Source: Methanoculleus sp. 7T
GTDB lineage: Archaea; Halobacteriota; Methanomicrobia; Methanomicrobiales; Methanoculleaceae
Assembly: GCF_023195915.1 (NCBI RefSeq)
Contig: NZ_JALPRP010000002.1
Coordinates: forward strand, 372,001 to 436,000
Direction: 5' to 3'
DNA: 64,000 bases
Below, piece by piece: positions 45,101 through 53,930 of the stretch; positions within the stretch are counted from its first letter, which is position 1, and each line of letters begins with the position of its first letter. The notes under the pieces were generated by a model. The model was not told where the DNA came from. It saw only the letters and a list, made by a program, of their open reading frames with translations, and searched no databases. A program made the translations under genes and the position numbers.

Positions 45101-46274
45101 GGCACCTCCTCCCGATCCGGTCCTGGTCCATCGCGTACATCTCCAGCCCCGGCACGACCACCCTGACGACCGGTATGCCGATCTCGGGCCGGGTGAGGTC
45201 TACCACGACCACCCGAGAGAGTCCGGCGGCGTTGAGCCGGTCGGTGACGTGGTTGATGTCGGTGAGGAAGTCATCGCTGTCGAGCGACGGCATGGCCGCA
45301 AACTCGACAGTGTCGCTCTCCGCGAACCAGTGCCGGTTCAGCCGTTTCGTCCGGTCGTAGCCGATCATCTTCCTGACGTCCGCGGTGTCGGTATCCTCTC
45401 GTGCACCGTGGATCTGAGTCAGCCTGCTCTGCGCGACCTCCGTGAGCGCCCGGAGGACCGCGATCCCGGCGTTCGTGTGCGACCCCATCCCGATCGTCAG
45501 GAGCGCAGGGTCTTTGAGCACCACGTCGTCGGCCACCGCGGCCACCGTGGGGATCCCGATGTCGCTCGTGATGTCCTTGAGGGTGACCTCGACGCCGGCG
45601 GCCGCAAATTTTGCGAGGAGATCGGCGGCAAGCCCGTCGGTGATCCCCTTGATCCGGGGGCCGGTGTTCCGCGTCACCTCGACAAGCGACCATGCGTCAC
45701 GCTCGACCACCTCCATCAGGGCGTGGAAGGTCGCTTCTTCAAGGGTGTTTCCGGAGGCAAGCCCGTTGGTGTTGGTCCGGAAGAGGCGGCCGCAGGTCAC
45801 CGGCAGGGGGTGGAAGACCGCATGGGCCGGGACGAGCACCTCCTCGTCCTGCACGATGTCGTAGCCGCGGACCCAGGGGACCGGTATGTCGGCCGGGACC
45901 AGGGGCGGGAGGATCAGGTCCGCCGGGTTAAGCGCGGCTTCACCGGCCGAGACCTCGCTGTAGCGCCCGACAAAGGTCTCCCGGTCGCCCATCTCTCCCG
46001 AGTAGCGTTCGATCCCTTCCATCACCGCCGAGACTTCAGCCTCGATCGGGGTGGCGCCTTTGCCGTTGTAGACCGATATCGCCCCCGTCTCGGCGGTCGG
46101 CCGGATGCTCGAGAAGACCGGGATCCCAATCCGGTCGAGGTTCGTGATATCGGCGACCCGGGTGATCCCGGCCGCAGGGAGTCTCTCCCGCGCCCGGCGA
46201 AGCGTCTCCGCCGGCGGGACGACCCGCTGGGTCTCCTTCGCGTAGGCCTTCCGGCACGACTGCAGCCTGATCAC
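45060..46274 (-). CDS. ycaO: YcaO-domain ATP-dependent cyclodehydratase/thioamidase
   Basis: A 404-residue YcaO protein. Family parts include TEAEVSAVMEGIERYSGE-type segments (here IEAEVSAVMEGIERYSGE), TNTNGLASGNTLEEATFHALMEVVERDAW with the ATP-site glutamates, and a C-terminal PEIGIPVVRVVVPGLEMYAM. In methanogens this enzyme with TfuA makes thioglycine in McrA. The last ~20 residues (RRCRDARNRRLPRSQL) overlap tfuA and are unlike the family, suggesting the natural end may be short. Its ATG overlaps the moaE stop by four bases. Confidence 0.92.
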   Translation of the reverse strand: MIRLQSCRKAYAKETQRVVPPAETLRRARERLPAAGITRVADITNLDRIGIPVFSSIRPTAETGAISVYNGKGATPIEAEVSAVMEGIERYSGEMGDRETFVGRYSEVSAGEAALNPADLILPPLVPADIPVPWVRGYDIVQDEEVLVPAHAVFHPLPVTCGRLFRTNTNGLASGNTLEEATFHALMEVVERDAWSLVEVTRNTGPRIKGITDGLAADLLAKFAAAGVEVTLKDITSDIGIPTVAAVADDVVLKDPALLTIGMGSHTNAGIAVLRALTEVAQSRLTQIHGAREDTDTADVRKMIGYDRTKRLNRHWFAESDTVEFAAMPSLDSDDFLTDINHVTDRLNAAGLSRVVVVDLTRPEIGIPVVRVVVPGLEMYAMDQDRIGRRCRDARNRRLPRSQL

Positions 46275-46684
46275 GCGTCGCCTCCAGGGTATTCTCCCGG
46301 AACCCAGCGTTCGCCGCCTCTCCCGATCTCCTTCTTCCAGATCGGCACGCTCTGCTTGATCCGCTCGAGGACATACTCGCAGGCGTCGAAAGCTTCCTTC
46401 CGGTGCCCGGCGCCGACGACGATAAGGAGGATGTTATCCCCGACCCGGAGCCTTCCTATCCGGTGGATGATCTCGACGGACTCGATGGGGTATTTTGCAA
46501 ACGCCTCGTCCCGGATTGCCGCAAGTTCCTCTCTCGCGACCTCCTCGTAAGCTTCAAGTTCCATCTCCTCAATCCCGTCGTCCCTGACGACGCCGAGGAA
46601 GGTGACCAGGGCGCCCATATCGGGCTTTCTCACTCGGTCGATCACTGCGTTTACGTCAAAATCGTCTCGTGTTACGCTGATCAT
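46271..46684 (-). CDS. moaE: Molybdopterin synthase catalytic subunit (MoaE family)
   Basis: A 137-residue MoaE protein. GALVTFLGVVRDDG, ELEAYEEVAREEL, IIHRIGRLRVGDNILLIVVGAGHRKEAFDACEYVLERIKQSVPIWKKEI contain the conserved histidine/lysine residues. It would use thiocarboxylated MoaD to make the dithiolene of molybdopterin. The ATG at 46684 follows GGTGAT; a TTG two codons upstream is also possible. It sits between moaD (6-bp gap) and ycaO (4-bp overlap). Confidence 0.93.
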   Translation of the reverse strand: MISVTRDDFDVNAVIDRVRKPDMGALVTFLGVVRDDGIEEMELEAYEEVAREELAAIRDEAFAKYPIESVEIIHRIGRLRVGDNILLIVVGAGHRKEAFDACEYVLERIKQSVPIWKKEIGRGGERWVPGEYPGGDA

Positions 46685-46690
46685 GCCCAA

Positions 46691-46969
46691 TCACCCGCCC
46701 GCCACCGGCGGGAAGAGGGCGACCTCATCCCCGTCGGCGAGGGCGAGGGTCTCCACCTCCGCCCTGCGCACGCGTTTGCTGTTCCGCATTAATATCACGT
46801 ATCCCCGGAGTTCTCCGCTCTCCTCAAAGAGCGCCTGGTGTGCCTCTCCCGAGATCTCCCCGACCGCCGCAAGCAGCCGGGCCATCGTCGCGTCCCGAGG
46901 AACCTCGAGCGTGAGGTCACCCCCGATGACCTCGCGCAACCGGGCGAAAGCTCTTACTCGAATCTGCAT
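46691..46969 (-). CDS. moaD: MoaD/ThiS-family sulfur carrier protein
   Basis: A 92-residue ubiquitin-like protein (MQIRVRAFARLREVIGGD...) ending ALFPPVAGG. The C-terminal Gly-Gly is the site of adenylation and thiocarboxylation by a ThiF/MoeB-type enzyme, encoded just upstream (16-bp gap). It would carry sulfur for molybdopterin, or for other acceptors such as a thioamidase. Start at 46969 has GAGGAGAAG. Confidence 0.92.
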   Translation of the reverse strand: MQIRVRAFARLREVIGGDLTLEVPRDATMARLLAAVGEISGEAHQALFEESGELRGYVILMRNSKRVRRAEVETLALADGDEVALFPPVAGG

Positions 46970-46985
46970 GCCTCTTCTCCTCTCC

Positions 46986-47720
46986 TCAACACCGGCCTTT
47001 CCCGCACGCCCTGCAGTCTTCCTGCCGCTCGAGCGGCAGGGTCGCCATGGCGGCGGCCCGTCCGTCCCAGACGAGGAGCCTATTCGTGAGAAGGTCGCCG
47101 ATGCCGGTGATGTACTTGATCGCCTCGTTCGCCTGGACAAGCCCGATGATCCCGGGCGTGGTGCCGACCACGGGGATGACGCCCTCCTCCGGCGGGGCCA
47201 CCGGGAAGGTGCACTCCAAGCAGGCCGTCCGGCCGGGGATGATCGTCGTCGCCTGCCCGTCGAATCCCCTGACCGCCCCGTGGATGAGCGGCACCCCGAG
47301 GCGGAGCGCCGCTCGGTTCAGGGCGTAGCGAACCGGGAAGTTATCGGTGGCGTCGATGATAAGGTCGGCCCCGTCTGCGAGCGCGGCGGCGTTCTCTTCA
47401 TCGACGGCCGCATACGTCGCGATAACCGTGATCTCCGGGTTCTGTGCCCGGAGTTTCTCGGCCGCCGACTCGACCTTCGCCCGCCCGACATCACGGTCGC
47501 CGTGGAGCACCTGCCGGTTTAGGTTGGTCCGGTCGACGACATCGCCGTCGATCAGCCGGATCTCCCCGACACCGGCGGCGGCAAGGTAGAGGGCGACCGG
47601 GCACCCGAGCCCGCCCGCCCCGGCAACAACGGTTCGGGCGCTCGCAAGCCGTTCCTGAGCCTCCTCTCCGAAGAGCGCAATCTGCCGCCGGTAGCGTTCC
47701 AGTTCCCGTTCCGTGAGCAT
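46986..47720 (-). CDS. ThiF/MoeB/HesA-family E1-like adenylyltransferase
   Basis: A 244-residue E1-like enzyme that adenylates the Gly-Gly end of a MoaD/ThiS protein. Rossmann motif VVAGAGGLGCPVALYLAAAG, IDGDVVDRTNLNRQVLHGDRDVGRAK, DATDNFPVRYALNRAA, and zinc-binding-type cysteines at CLEC...CRACGKGRC are present. Start at 47720 has GGCGGAAAG; a longer frame to 47759 is not conserved. It is first in the operon with moaD, moaE, ycaO and tfuA. Confidence 0.92.
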   Translation of the reverse strand: MLTERELERYRRQIALFGEEAQERLASARTVVAGAGGLGCPVALYLAAAGVGEIRLIDGDVVDRTNLNRQVLHGDRDVGRAKVESAAEKLRAQNPEITVIATYAAVDEENAAALADGADLIIDATDNFPVRYALNRAALRLGVPLIHGAVRGFDGQATTIIPGRTACLECTFPVAPPEEGVIPVVGTTPGIIGLVQANEAIKYITGIGDLLTNRLLVWDGRAAAMATLPLERQEDCRACGKGRC

Positions 47721-47874
47721 CTTTCCGCCAGTCCTCCTGTGCGATGCGCAGGTGAACACGCATCTATGTGGTTTCCCGGGCGATTTGAAGGTTGTGATTC
47801 CGTAAAGGCGCTCTAATCTGCGGACATGCCGCCCGCAGCCGGTGCGGGGGAGATAGTGCCGGCCCCCTTCGGGG

Positions 47875-47890
47875 AAAGTATATATCGACT
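47875..47890 (+). promoter_or_regulatory. TATA-box promoter of the acyltransferase gene
   Basis: AAAGTATATATCGACT is a strong TATA core about 60 bp before the ATG at 47943; an AAGGAGCGAG ribosome binding site lies in the predicted leader. Confidence 0.5.
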
Positions 47891-47942
47891 GCCATGGATA
47901 TTCCGCCGAACCAGCGTACGCATCGAATCAAGGAGCGAGAGC

Positions 47943-48971
47943 ATGACGACAGAGATCATCGACGATAGGGATACTTGGGATACGTTCGTAGATAAGAGCG
48001 CTTCAGGCCGCCTTTTTCACAAATGGGATTTTTTAAAGATTACCGAGAAGCATACCGGCTTTACGTTTCTCCCCTACGGGATATTCAAGGGCAACGAGTT
48101 GATCTGCATCTTTCCGCTCTTCCGGAAGCAGATGCATGGGTTCAGCGTCCTCCTCTCACCGCCTCCCCTCCAGTCGGCGATACCGTATCTCGGGTTTATC
48201 ATGGGCCGCCGGTATGATACCGCCAAACAGAGCAAGAAGGAGTCGATGCTCCGGACCGTCGCCGAGCACTTCGAGGCCGAGATCGCGGATCCGGCGCCGA
48301 ACTACTTTGCCGTAACGTTGGTCCCGGGTTTCATCGACATTCGGCAGTTCCTCCGGGAGGGCTATGACGCCCGGGTCCACTTCTCGTACGTCATCGACCT
48401 TGAGCCGCCGCTTTCGGAGATATGGAGCGGCTTTTCGTCCAACCTTCGCACCAACCTGCGGAAAGTGGAGAAGAACGGGTATCGCATCGAGAAGAGCACC
48501 GATATATCGACCTTCTACTCTGCGATCGCGGAGCGGTTCAGTAGTCCGGAGATGAGCATCCCCATGATCAGCCGGGCCTACTTCGAGGACCTCTTCCGGG
48601 CATATCCCGATGAACTCGGGCTTTACTACCTCTACGATAGGGACGGCGCACTGACCGGCGTGCAGGCCACCCAGGAATACAAAGTCTTCACCCTATGGAT
48701 GGGGGCCCCGAAGATGAGCGCAATGCCGGGCAACGAGTTTCTGCAGTGGCTCCTCCTCCGGCGGGCGAAGGACGAGGGGTTCCTGCAGATGGAGAACGTC
48801 GGGGCGAACAACGAGAACTTAAACCTCTTCAAGTCCAAGTTCAACCCCTCCCTTACCCTGTTTCTGGAAGTGGGCCGGCAGGACCTCCTCGGCAGGGTTG
48901 CACGGTGGGCCTACAGCACCGTCGCAAGCAAAGGCCCGATGAAGCGCAAGGTCCTCTCGTACATCGAGTGA
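47943..48971 (+). CDS. GNAT/FemAB-like acyltransferase
   Basis: A 342-residue protein with two GNAT-like halves, similar to the FemAB/BioF2-type group. Recognisable parts are FHKWDFLKITEKHTGF, SSNLRTNLRKVEKNGYRIE, and GVQATQEYKVFTLWMGAPKMSAMPGNEFLQWLLLRRAKDEG. Such proteins transfer aminoacyl or other acyl groups to cell-surface or small-molecule acceptors. The substrate is unknown. It is convergent with the PIN gene; the two stop codons abut. Confidence 0.78.
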   Translation: MTTEIIDDRDTWDTFVDKSASGRLFHKWDFLKITEKHTGFTFLPYGIFKGNELICIFPLFRKQMHGFSVLLSPPPLQSAIPYLGFIMGRRYDTAKQSKKESMLRTVAEHFEAEIADPAPNYFAVTLVPGFIDIRQFLREGYDARVHFSYVIDLEPPLSEIWSGFSSNLRTNLRKVEKNGYRIEKSTDISTFYSAIAERFSSPEMSIPMISRAYFEDLFRAYPDELGLYYLYDRDGALTGVQATQEYKVFTLWMGAPKMSAMPGNEFLQWLLLRRAKDEGFLQMENVGANNENLNLFKSKFNPSLTLFLEVGRQDLLGRVARWAYSTVASKGPMKRKVLSYIE

Positions 48972-49664
48972 TTATTCCCTGCCTTCGAACCCGACCAGCG
49001 CCGGCGACGGCGGCCTTCCGACGAGTTTCAGCACATCGGATATCCGGTCGGTGATGGTCAGGTTGCTGCCGGTCCTCTCCCGATACTCCTCCGCGAGGTA
49101 GGCGGTGTGGTAGTAAAACATCCGGTCCCGGGTGACGAAGATCAGGTCTTCCGCAAGGTTCAGAAGGAGCGTCTCCCAGATGAGTTCGTCGCCGATGGTA
49201 TCCGTACCCGGGCTCTTCGGAGGGTTGCCGAGAAGTTTGCGGCGGTGAGCCCGCGCTATAAGTTCCTCGGTCCGTCGGAAGACCCGTACGCCCGGGTCAC
49301 GGGCAAGGTCGCCGAACGCCCGGGCGACCGGGTCGACGGCGGGATCTACGATCATTCTCCGGATGTCTGCGTAGAGAACCCCGACCACCCGGTTGTACTC
49401 CTCGCCTGCCCGCTGCAGCGCGGCGATGTTTGGGTTCTTTCGGATGACCGACGGCAACGGGACCTCTCCGGTCTCCCGCTTCCGCACGTCGTCCGCGATC
49501 CTGTCGAGAACCCTCGAGCGATTGCGAAGGAACTCGTCGAAGATGATGTCGGGGAAGACGAGGTGCTCCCTCACGGCCCCGATATCTGCGAATATCTCCT
49601 CCGGGTCCTCAGCCGTTCCGTAGAGTTCGAGGAAGAGGTTTGTATCGATACATATGGCTGTCAT
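48972..49664 (-). CDS. PIN-domain protein (DUF4935-like)
   Basis: A 230-residue protein. The PIN signature acidic residues are in AICIDTNLFLELYG, FPDIIFDEFLRNRSRVL, DTIGDELIWETLLLNLAEDLIFVTRDR. It is longer than VapC toxins and fits the DUF4935 group of PIN-like RNases. No antitoxin-like partner is beside it, so it may act alone in RNA processing. Confidence 0.75.
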   Translation of the reverse strand: MTAICIDTNLFLELYGTAEDPEEIFADIGAVREHLVFPDIIFDEFLRNRSRVLDRIADDVRKRETGEVPLPSVIRKNPNIAALQRAGEEYNRVVGVLYADIRRMIVDPAVDPVARAFGDLARDPGVRVFRRTEELIARAHRRKLLGNPPKSPGTDTIGDELIWETLLLNLAEDLIFVTRDRMFYYHTAYLAEEYRERTGSNLTITDRISDVLKLVGRPPSPALVGFEGRE

Positions 49665-49765
49665 CCTGCCCGGCGGAGGGGTGGCGCCGGGATGTGATAA
49701 TTGTTTCCCGGGGCGGGGGCCGATGGCTGGCCGTATTGCGTACTTCTCCGTTATAGGATGAGTGT

Positions 49766-49927
49766 ATGCCCCGTGTTCTCGCGATCGAGGAGGTTCAGGT
49801 CGAGACGGCGCCGCCGCCCGGGCCTTGGACCCTTCCGAAGCTGTGCGAGGGAACGCTGATCGGGGACCGGAACGAACCCCTCGAAGCGCTCGCCATCGGG
49901 CCGACGCACCGGCCGGAAAAAAAATAG
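49766..49927 (+). CDS. Possible 53-residue protein
   Basis: Frame MPRVLAIEEVQVETAPPPGPW...THRPEKK. The composition is balanced and the sequence is more protein-like than neighbouring frames. It lies in the 280-bp gap between the PIN gene and the NEW3 protein gene. An AT-rich GTTATAGG sits only about 15 bp upstream, so the promoter is uncertain. No family recognised. Confidence 0.3.
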   Translation: MPRVLAIEEVQVETAPPPGPWTLPKLCEGTLIGDRNEPLEALAIGPTHRPEKK

Positions 49928-49945
49928 ATGGTCAGGGTTCCGGCC

Positions 49946-51373
49946 CTACCTGCGGCCGTACTTCCTGAACATATACCAGAGCCCTGCGGCGACTCCGGCC
50001 ATCACCAAGAGGCCGAGCAGCGCTACGTAGGATTGTTCCTTCACCACAACCCGGAACTCATCTTCACCTTTGGCCTGGTCGCTCTTCACCTGGGCGACGA
50101 TCTTGTACTCGCCGGCGACGATGTCGGCAGGCGGGACCACCGTCACGCGCACCGTCGCCCGCTCGCCCGGCTCAAGGCTCGCGACCGAGGCCGGGTCGAC
50201 GGTCGCCCGCCATCCTTCCGGTGCGGTCATGTTGATCCCGATGTTCGTCAATGCTCCCCCGACACCGGCGTTCGTGACGGTCATATCGAACGTGAGCGTG
50301 TCGCCGCGGTTGATATCATGGCGGTAACTCTTCGCGTAGGTCCGCATATTGTACGACCCCCGGAGTTTGAGCGTCAGGTTCTCTTCGTACTGCCGGGCGG
50401 AGGAGTCGATCACCGCCGTGAAGTTGTACTCCCCGACATCGACCGAGTAGGGCGGGATGAGATCGAGGTAGAGCGTCTTCTCCTCTCCTGCCGGGATGTA
50501 GATCTCCGAGACCTCCTCGGTGGCATCCCGGCTCTCCTTGAACCGAGCGTACCACTGCTCGGGGAGAGCCTGGACCGAGAGGGCATAGGTATCGCTGTTT
50601 CTGCCGGCGTTCTTCAGGGTCATCTCATATTGGGTGTTGCTGCCGATCGCCGCCATCCGAGACGGAGACTTTACCCTGAGTTCGGCAAAGAAGTTCTCTT
50701 TATCGAGCGGCACGATCCCGAGATTGGTCGTCCGGCCGATCCGAACTTCGACGTCCTCTTTATCCCATGCCCGGTACCCGGGCTTGGTGACCTTGACGGT
50801 GTAGGTGCCCATCGGGGCGCCGATGCTCACCTTGCCTTCAGCTGTCGTCAGCATTCCCTCGACCCGGAAGTCGCCGTCGTAGATGCCGACGTCGGCGCCC
50901 TTCACGACGTTTCCTTCCTTATCGACGACGGTGGCCTCGAGGGTGCCGGTCTCGCCGCTGTGGGTCTTCGTGACCTTGACGTAGACCCAGATCGTGCCCT
51001 CGCCGATGCCGACCCGGATGGGATACTCCCCTACCGCAGCCTGGCCGGAGGTCTCCGCCACCAAGCGGACGGACTTGGTCTCGCCGGCCGGGATCAGCAT
51101 CCGGTAGACCTCACGGTCGTTGTCCACGAATCGGATATTCCAGCCGTCGGTGCCTCGGTAGGCCCAGTAGTTGAGGTAGCATGTCCCGGTATCCCCCCGG
51201 TTCGTGACCGAGAGGTCGAAGACGGCGGTGTCGCCCGCCTCGATCATCTCGCCCGGAAAATCGCACCGGATCTCGGTCGACATCGAACCGCTCTTTGCGG
51301 CCGCCGCTCCTTGGACGGCTAGCGCCGCGACGAGGAGGACGATGAGAAACATACCGTATCTTCTGCCGATCAT
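49946..51373 (-). CDS. NEW3-domain surface protein (ABC-associated)
   Basis: A 475-residue exported protein. N-terminal signal peptide (residues 1-26), two regions with NEW3/CARDB-like beta folds (VFDLSVTNRGDTGTCYL and TFDMTVTNAGVGGALTNIGINMTAPEGW...), a carboxypeptidase-regulatory-like stretch (VVDKEGNVVKGADVGIYDGD...), and one C-terminal membrane anchor ending MFRKYGRR. It starts four bases after the ABC-2 permease stop and is likely an extracellular partner of that transporter. Confidence 0.82.
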   Translation of the reverse strand: MIGRRYGMFLIVLLVAALAVQGAAAAKSGSMSTEIRCDFPGEMIEAGDTAVFDLSVTNRGDTGTCYLNYWAYRGTDGWNIRFVDNDREVYRMLIPAGETKSVRLVAETSGQAAVGEYPIRVGIGEGTIWVYVKVTKTHSGETGTLEATVVDKEGNVVKGADVGIYDGDFRVEGMLTTAEGKVSIGAPMGTYTVKVTKPGYRAWDKEDVEVRIGRTTNLGIVPLDKENFFAELRVKSPSRMAAIGSNTQYEMTLKNAGRNSDTYALSVQALPEQWYARFKESRDATEEVSEIYIPAGEEKTLYLDLIPPYSVDVGEYNFTAVIDSSARQYEENLTLKLRGSYNMRTYAKSYRHDINRGDTLTFDMTVTNAGVGGALTNIGINMTAPEGWRATVDPASVASLEPGERATVRVTVVPPADIVAGEYKIVAQVKSDQAKGEDEFRVVVKEQSYVALLGLLVMAGVAAGLWYMFRKYGRR

Positions 51374-51377
51374 CGTC

Positions 51378-52469
51378 TCACCTGATATCCATCCGCATGA
51401 ACTTCACGTATGTCGCAGCAAAGAAGACCGACGGGAAGACGATGAGCGCCGCGATGTTCATCCAGACCTGGCCGAGTGCCTCGGCAAGCCCCGGGGCCTC
51501 CTCCGGCGCCGGGCCGTAGGATGTGTACATCATTGAGGAGATCCGGGGGTTCGTGACCGCCATCGCGACCTTGTAAAAGTTCATCTGCGGTGAGAGGAGG
51601 TTTGATACGTCGTTGATGAGTCTCCGTTTCTCAGTATACGCCTTTACATCCTCTTCGTACTGTTGCCACGCCGGGTCCACCTCCTCGTTGTGCGTGACGG
51701 TCTGCGAGACGCTGGTGGTGAAATATCCGCTGCCGGCGACATTCATGACCGCTTTCGACATGGGGGCTGTTTGGGGCGGCTCGGGCGGATCGCCTGCAAA
51801 CGCATCGCCGGCCATCATCCCGAGCATCGGGAGGACCGATGAGACGGCGAAGAAGATCACAAGGGTGTAGATGAGCGCGTTCCCGCTCTCTTTTGAGACC
51901 GTCGACATCGTCAGCGCGACGGCGAAGTAGGCGAGCAGGAACCCGAGCGAGACCGCCCCGAAGATCAGGATGGCGGCGAACTCGCCCGCCGTTGGGACGA
52001 TCGAGAAGAGGAGGAGCATCGCAAGCGAGAGGGCGAGCGCAAGCACCATGGCAAATCCGAGCGCGCCGATGCCCCCGAGCGCTTTGCCGTTGATGATCTC
52101 GTCGCGATAGAGCGGGTGCGCAAGGAGCGTCTTTAACGACCGCGTCTCTTTCTCCTTTGAGACGAGGTCGAACCCAATGGCGATGGCGAGGACGCCGCCG
52201 AGCGTCGTCATGTAGCCCATCATGGACATGAAGACGAACATGACCGAGGGTTTCTCGGGCATCCAGCCGGAATAGGGCCCCTCGATCTCTTCCATGGACT
52301 GCAACTGCTCGTTATACGACTTCAGGTTGTCGTTGTACCGCCCGATGCCGTCGTACATGCTGATCGCTGATATCACAAGGAGCAGCGCGAGGATGATGAT
52401 GAACCTCCTGCTGGTGATATGGTCGGAGAACTCTTTTCGTGCTACGTTAAACAGTCGTTCCGCTGCCAT
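51378..52469 (-). CDS. ABC-2 type transporter permease
   Basis: A 363-residue permease with about six hydrophobic segments and a large external loop between the first two (residues ~35-85). KEFSDHITSRRF and KEKETRSLKTLLAHPLYRDEIINGKALGG are typical ABC-2 (NatB-like) elements. It starts three bases after the ATPase stop and is followed by the NEW3 gene. Probably an exporter; substrate unknown. Confidence 0.9.
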   Translation of the reverse strand: MAAERLFNVARKEFSDHITSRRFIIILALLLVISAISMYDGIGRYNDNLKSYNEQLQSMEEIEGPYSGWMPEKPSVMFVFMSMMGYMTTLGGVLAIAIGFDLVSKEKETRSLKTLLAHPLYRDEIINGKALGGIGALGFAMVLALALSLAMLLLFSIVPTAGEFAAILIFGAVSLGFLLAYFAVALTMSTVSKESGNALIYTLVIFFAVSSVLPMLGMMAGDAFAGDPPEPPQTAPMSKAVMNVAGSGYFTTSVSQTVTHNEEVDPAWQQYEEDVKAYTEKRRLINDVSNLLSPQMNFYKVAMAVTNPRISSMMYTSYGPAPEEAPGLAEALGQVWMNIAALIVFPSVFFAATYVKFMRMDIR

Positions 52470-52472
52470 GCG

Positions 52473-53378
52473 TCACCTCCGGTAGACTGCCATGAAGACG
52501 TCCTCGATGTCCGGCTCCTCGACCCGCATCTCGCGGATATGCACGCCCTGCTCGAAGAGGGCTGTTGCAAGCCGGTCCCGGATATCCGTCTTCGCCAGGA
52601 CGACCGCCCGGTTCCCGTTCCGCTCGACGTCGACAATATCCGAATCCTCGATCTCGGGCAGCCGCTCTCGGGTCTCGACCACGATCCTGACTGCGTCGCC
52701 GTCGGAAGGGGCAAGCGTCCTAGCGACCTCCTCAAGCGTCCCCTGCGCGACGAGTTTTCCCTTTGCGAGGAGTCCGACGGTTCGGCAGACCTCCCGGACC
52801 TCGGAGAGGATGTGGGAGGAGACGAAGATCGTCTTTCCTTCGCCGGCGAGGTGCTCGACGAGTTCTCGGTACTCCCTGACGCCCTCCGGGTCGAGGTTTG
52901 CCGTCGGTTCGTCGAGGAAGAGCACTTTGGGATCGTTGATCAGCGCTTGGGCGAGCCCGAGCCGCTGTTTCATTCCGCGGGAGTACTCCCCGGCCTTCTG
53001 GGTGACGCCGTCGAGGTGGACCAGTTTGAGCAGTTCGGCGATCCGCTCCCTTCGCCCCTTCGCGTCCATCCCGTAGAACCGAGCGAAGTAGTCGAGGTTC
53101 TGCTCGGCGGTCATATTCCCGTAAAACCCGACGTCTTCGGGGAGGTAGCCGATGATCTCCTTTACTTTCAGCGGGTTCTTGGCAACCTCAATGCCGTCGA
53201 CGAGGCAACGCCCGTCGGTGGGCTCGATCATGCCGGTGAGCATCAGGATCGTCGTGCTCTTTCCCGCTCCGTTCGGGCCGAGGAAACCGAATATCTCCCC
53301 CTCCCCGACCACGAGGTTCAGGCCGTCGACGGCCGTCTTCCCATTATACACTTTGGTGAGGTTCTCAGTTTGTATCAT
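52473..53378 (-). CDS. ABC transporter ATP-binding protein
   Basis: A 301-residue ATPase with Walker A GPNGAGKST (near residue 38), YSRGMKQRLGLAQAL in place of LSGGQ, Walker B VLFLDEPTANLDPEG, and HILSEV. It ends with an MRVEEPDIEDVFMAVYRR tail, typical of the NatA/DrrA class. The start at 53378 was preferred because a GGTGGAG site lies just upstream; a GTG at 53390 would overlap that site. First gene of the ATPase-permease-NEW3 operon. A 54-bp promoter element at 53415-53468 is shared with the gene at 53931-54629. Confidence 0.93.
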   Translation of the reverse strand: MIQTENLTKVYNGKTAVDGLNLVVGEGEIFGFLGPNGAGKSTTILMLTGMIEPTDGRCLVDGIEVAKNPLKVKEIIGYLPEDVGFYGNMTAEQNLDYFARFYGMDAKGRRERIAELLKLVHLDGVTQKAGEYSRGMKQRLGLAQALINDPKVLFLDEPTANLDPEGVREYRELVEHLAGEGKTIFVSSHILSEVREVCRTVGLLAKGKLVAQGTLEEVARTLAPSDGDAVRIVVETRERLPEIEDSDIVDVERNGNRAVVLAKTDIRDRLATALFEQGVHIREMRVEEPDIEDVFMAVYRR

Positions 53379-53414
53379 TTCATACTCCACCTGGGCCTGT
53401 GGTGGCGCCTACTG

Positions 53415-53468
53415 CAGACTTTGATATCCTCTTATTAACGTTTTCTGTGTCACGCGTCTACACGTCGG
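53415..53468 (-). promoter_or_regulatory. Shared promoter element upstream of the ABC ATPase gene
   Basis: On the plus strand this contains TATTAACGTTTTCTGTGTC, repeated exactly within a ~54-bp similar stretch at 54781-54834. Read on the minus strand it supplies a TATA-like AACGTTAATA about 50 bp before the ATPase gene. Both copies precede minus-strand genes for surface-related proteins, suggesting common regulation. Confidence 0.5.
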
Positions 53469-53744
53469 GGCGGGATCGGGATTCTAATTTTTCTGATCCG
53501 AGGTTTTACCGGCATTCCGCCGGTAATTGCCTCGCTTCCGATGATCGCTCCGCATGCCGGCTCCCGCGCGATGCGGGTCGGGGACTTGTGATCTCCCGGA
53601 CCTCCAAACTGCGCTAGGTGCCGAGGAAATCGCTGTAGGCCACTCCTCGTCGCCCCTGTGATGATTCGGGTCCTGATCGATCCCCTATTCTGCGCCCAGC
53701 GTCTGAGTATAGACCGGATTGGGAAATAAAGCAATGGTAAACTA

Positions 53745-53851
53745 CGAAAAAAGTCGAACCTATGTGTTCGGGGGTCCGGCGGCCTCGGGCAGGGGTAACC
53801 GTAGACCTCATTCCAAGACCACTATGCGGTTGTACCGGCCATAGGTTCGAC
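53745..53851 (-). ncRNA. Candidate structured small RNA bounded by a 12-bp inverted repeat
   Basis: GTCGAACCTATG (53753-53764) pairs perfectly with CATAGGTTCGAC (53840-53851). The 75-base interior has shorter complementary stretches. On the minus strand the closing stem is followed by TTTTTT, as after an archaeal RNA 3' end. It is not a tRNA and does not fit C/D or H/ACA boxes clearly. A small mobile inverted-repeat element is an alternative. Confidence 0.35.
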
Positions 53852-53930
53852 CAACAAAGGGGTTTCGGCTTGCAGGATGCAGATTTCCCGCGCTGTCCGG
53901 TCTTCCCGAACTCATGCCGCTTCGGCGGCA

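Larger units (their letters stand above)
53379..53930. other. Intergenic region with a promoter element and a possible small RNA
   Basis: About 550 bases without a gene. It holds a promoter element (53415-53468) and a 12-bp perfect inverted repeat enclosing about 75 bases (53753-53851), listed separately. A hairpin ATGCCGC-TTCG-GCGGCAT (53913-53930) lies right after the stop of the upstream minus-strand gene and may terminate it. Confidence 0.5.
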
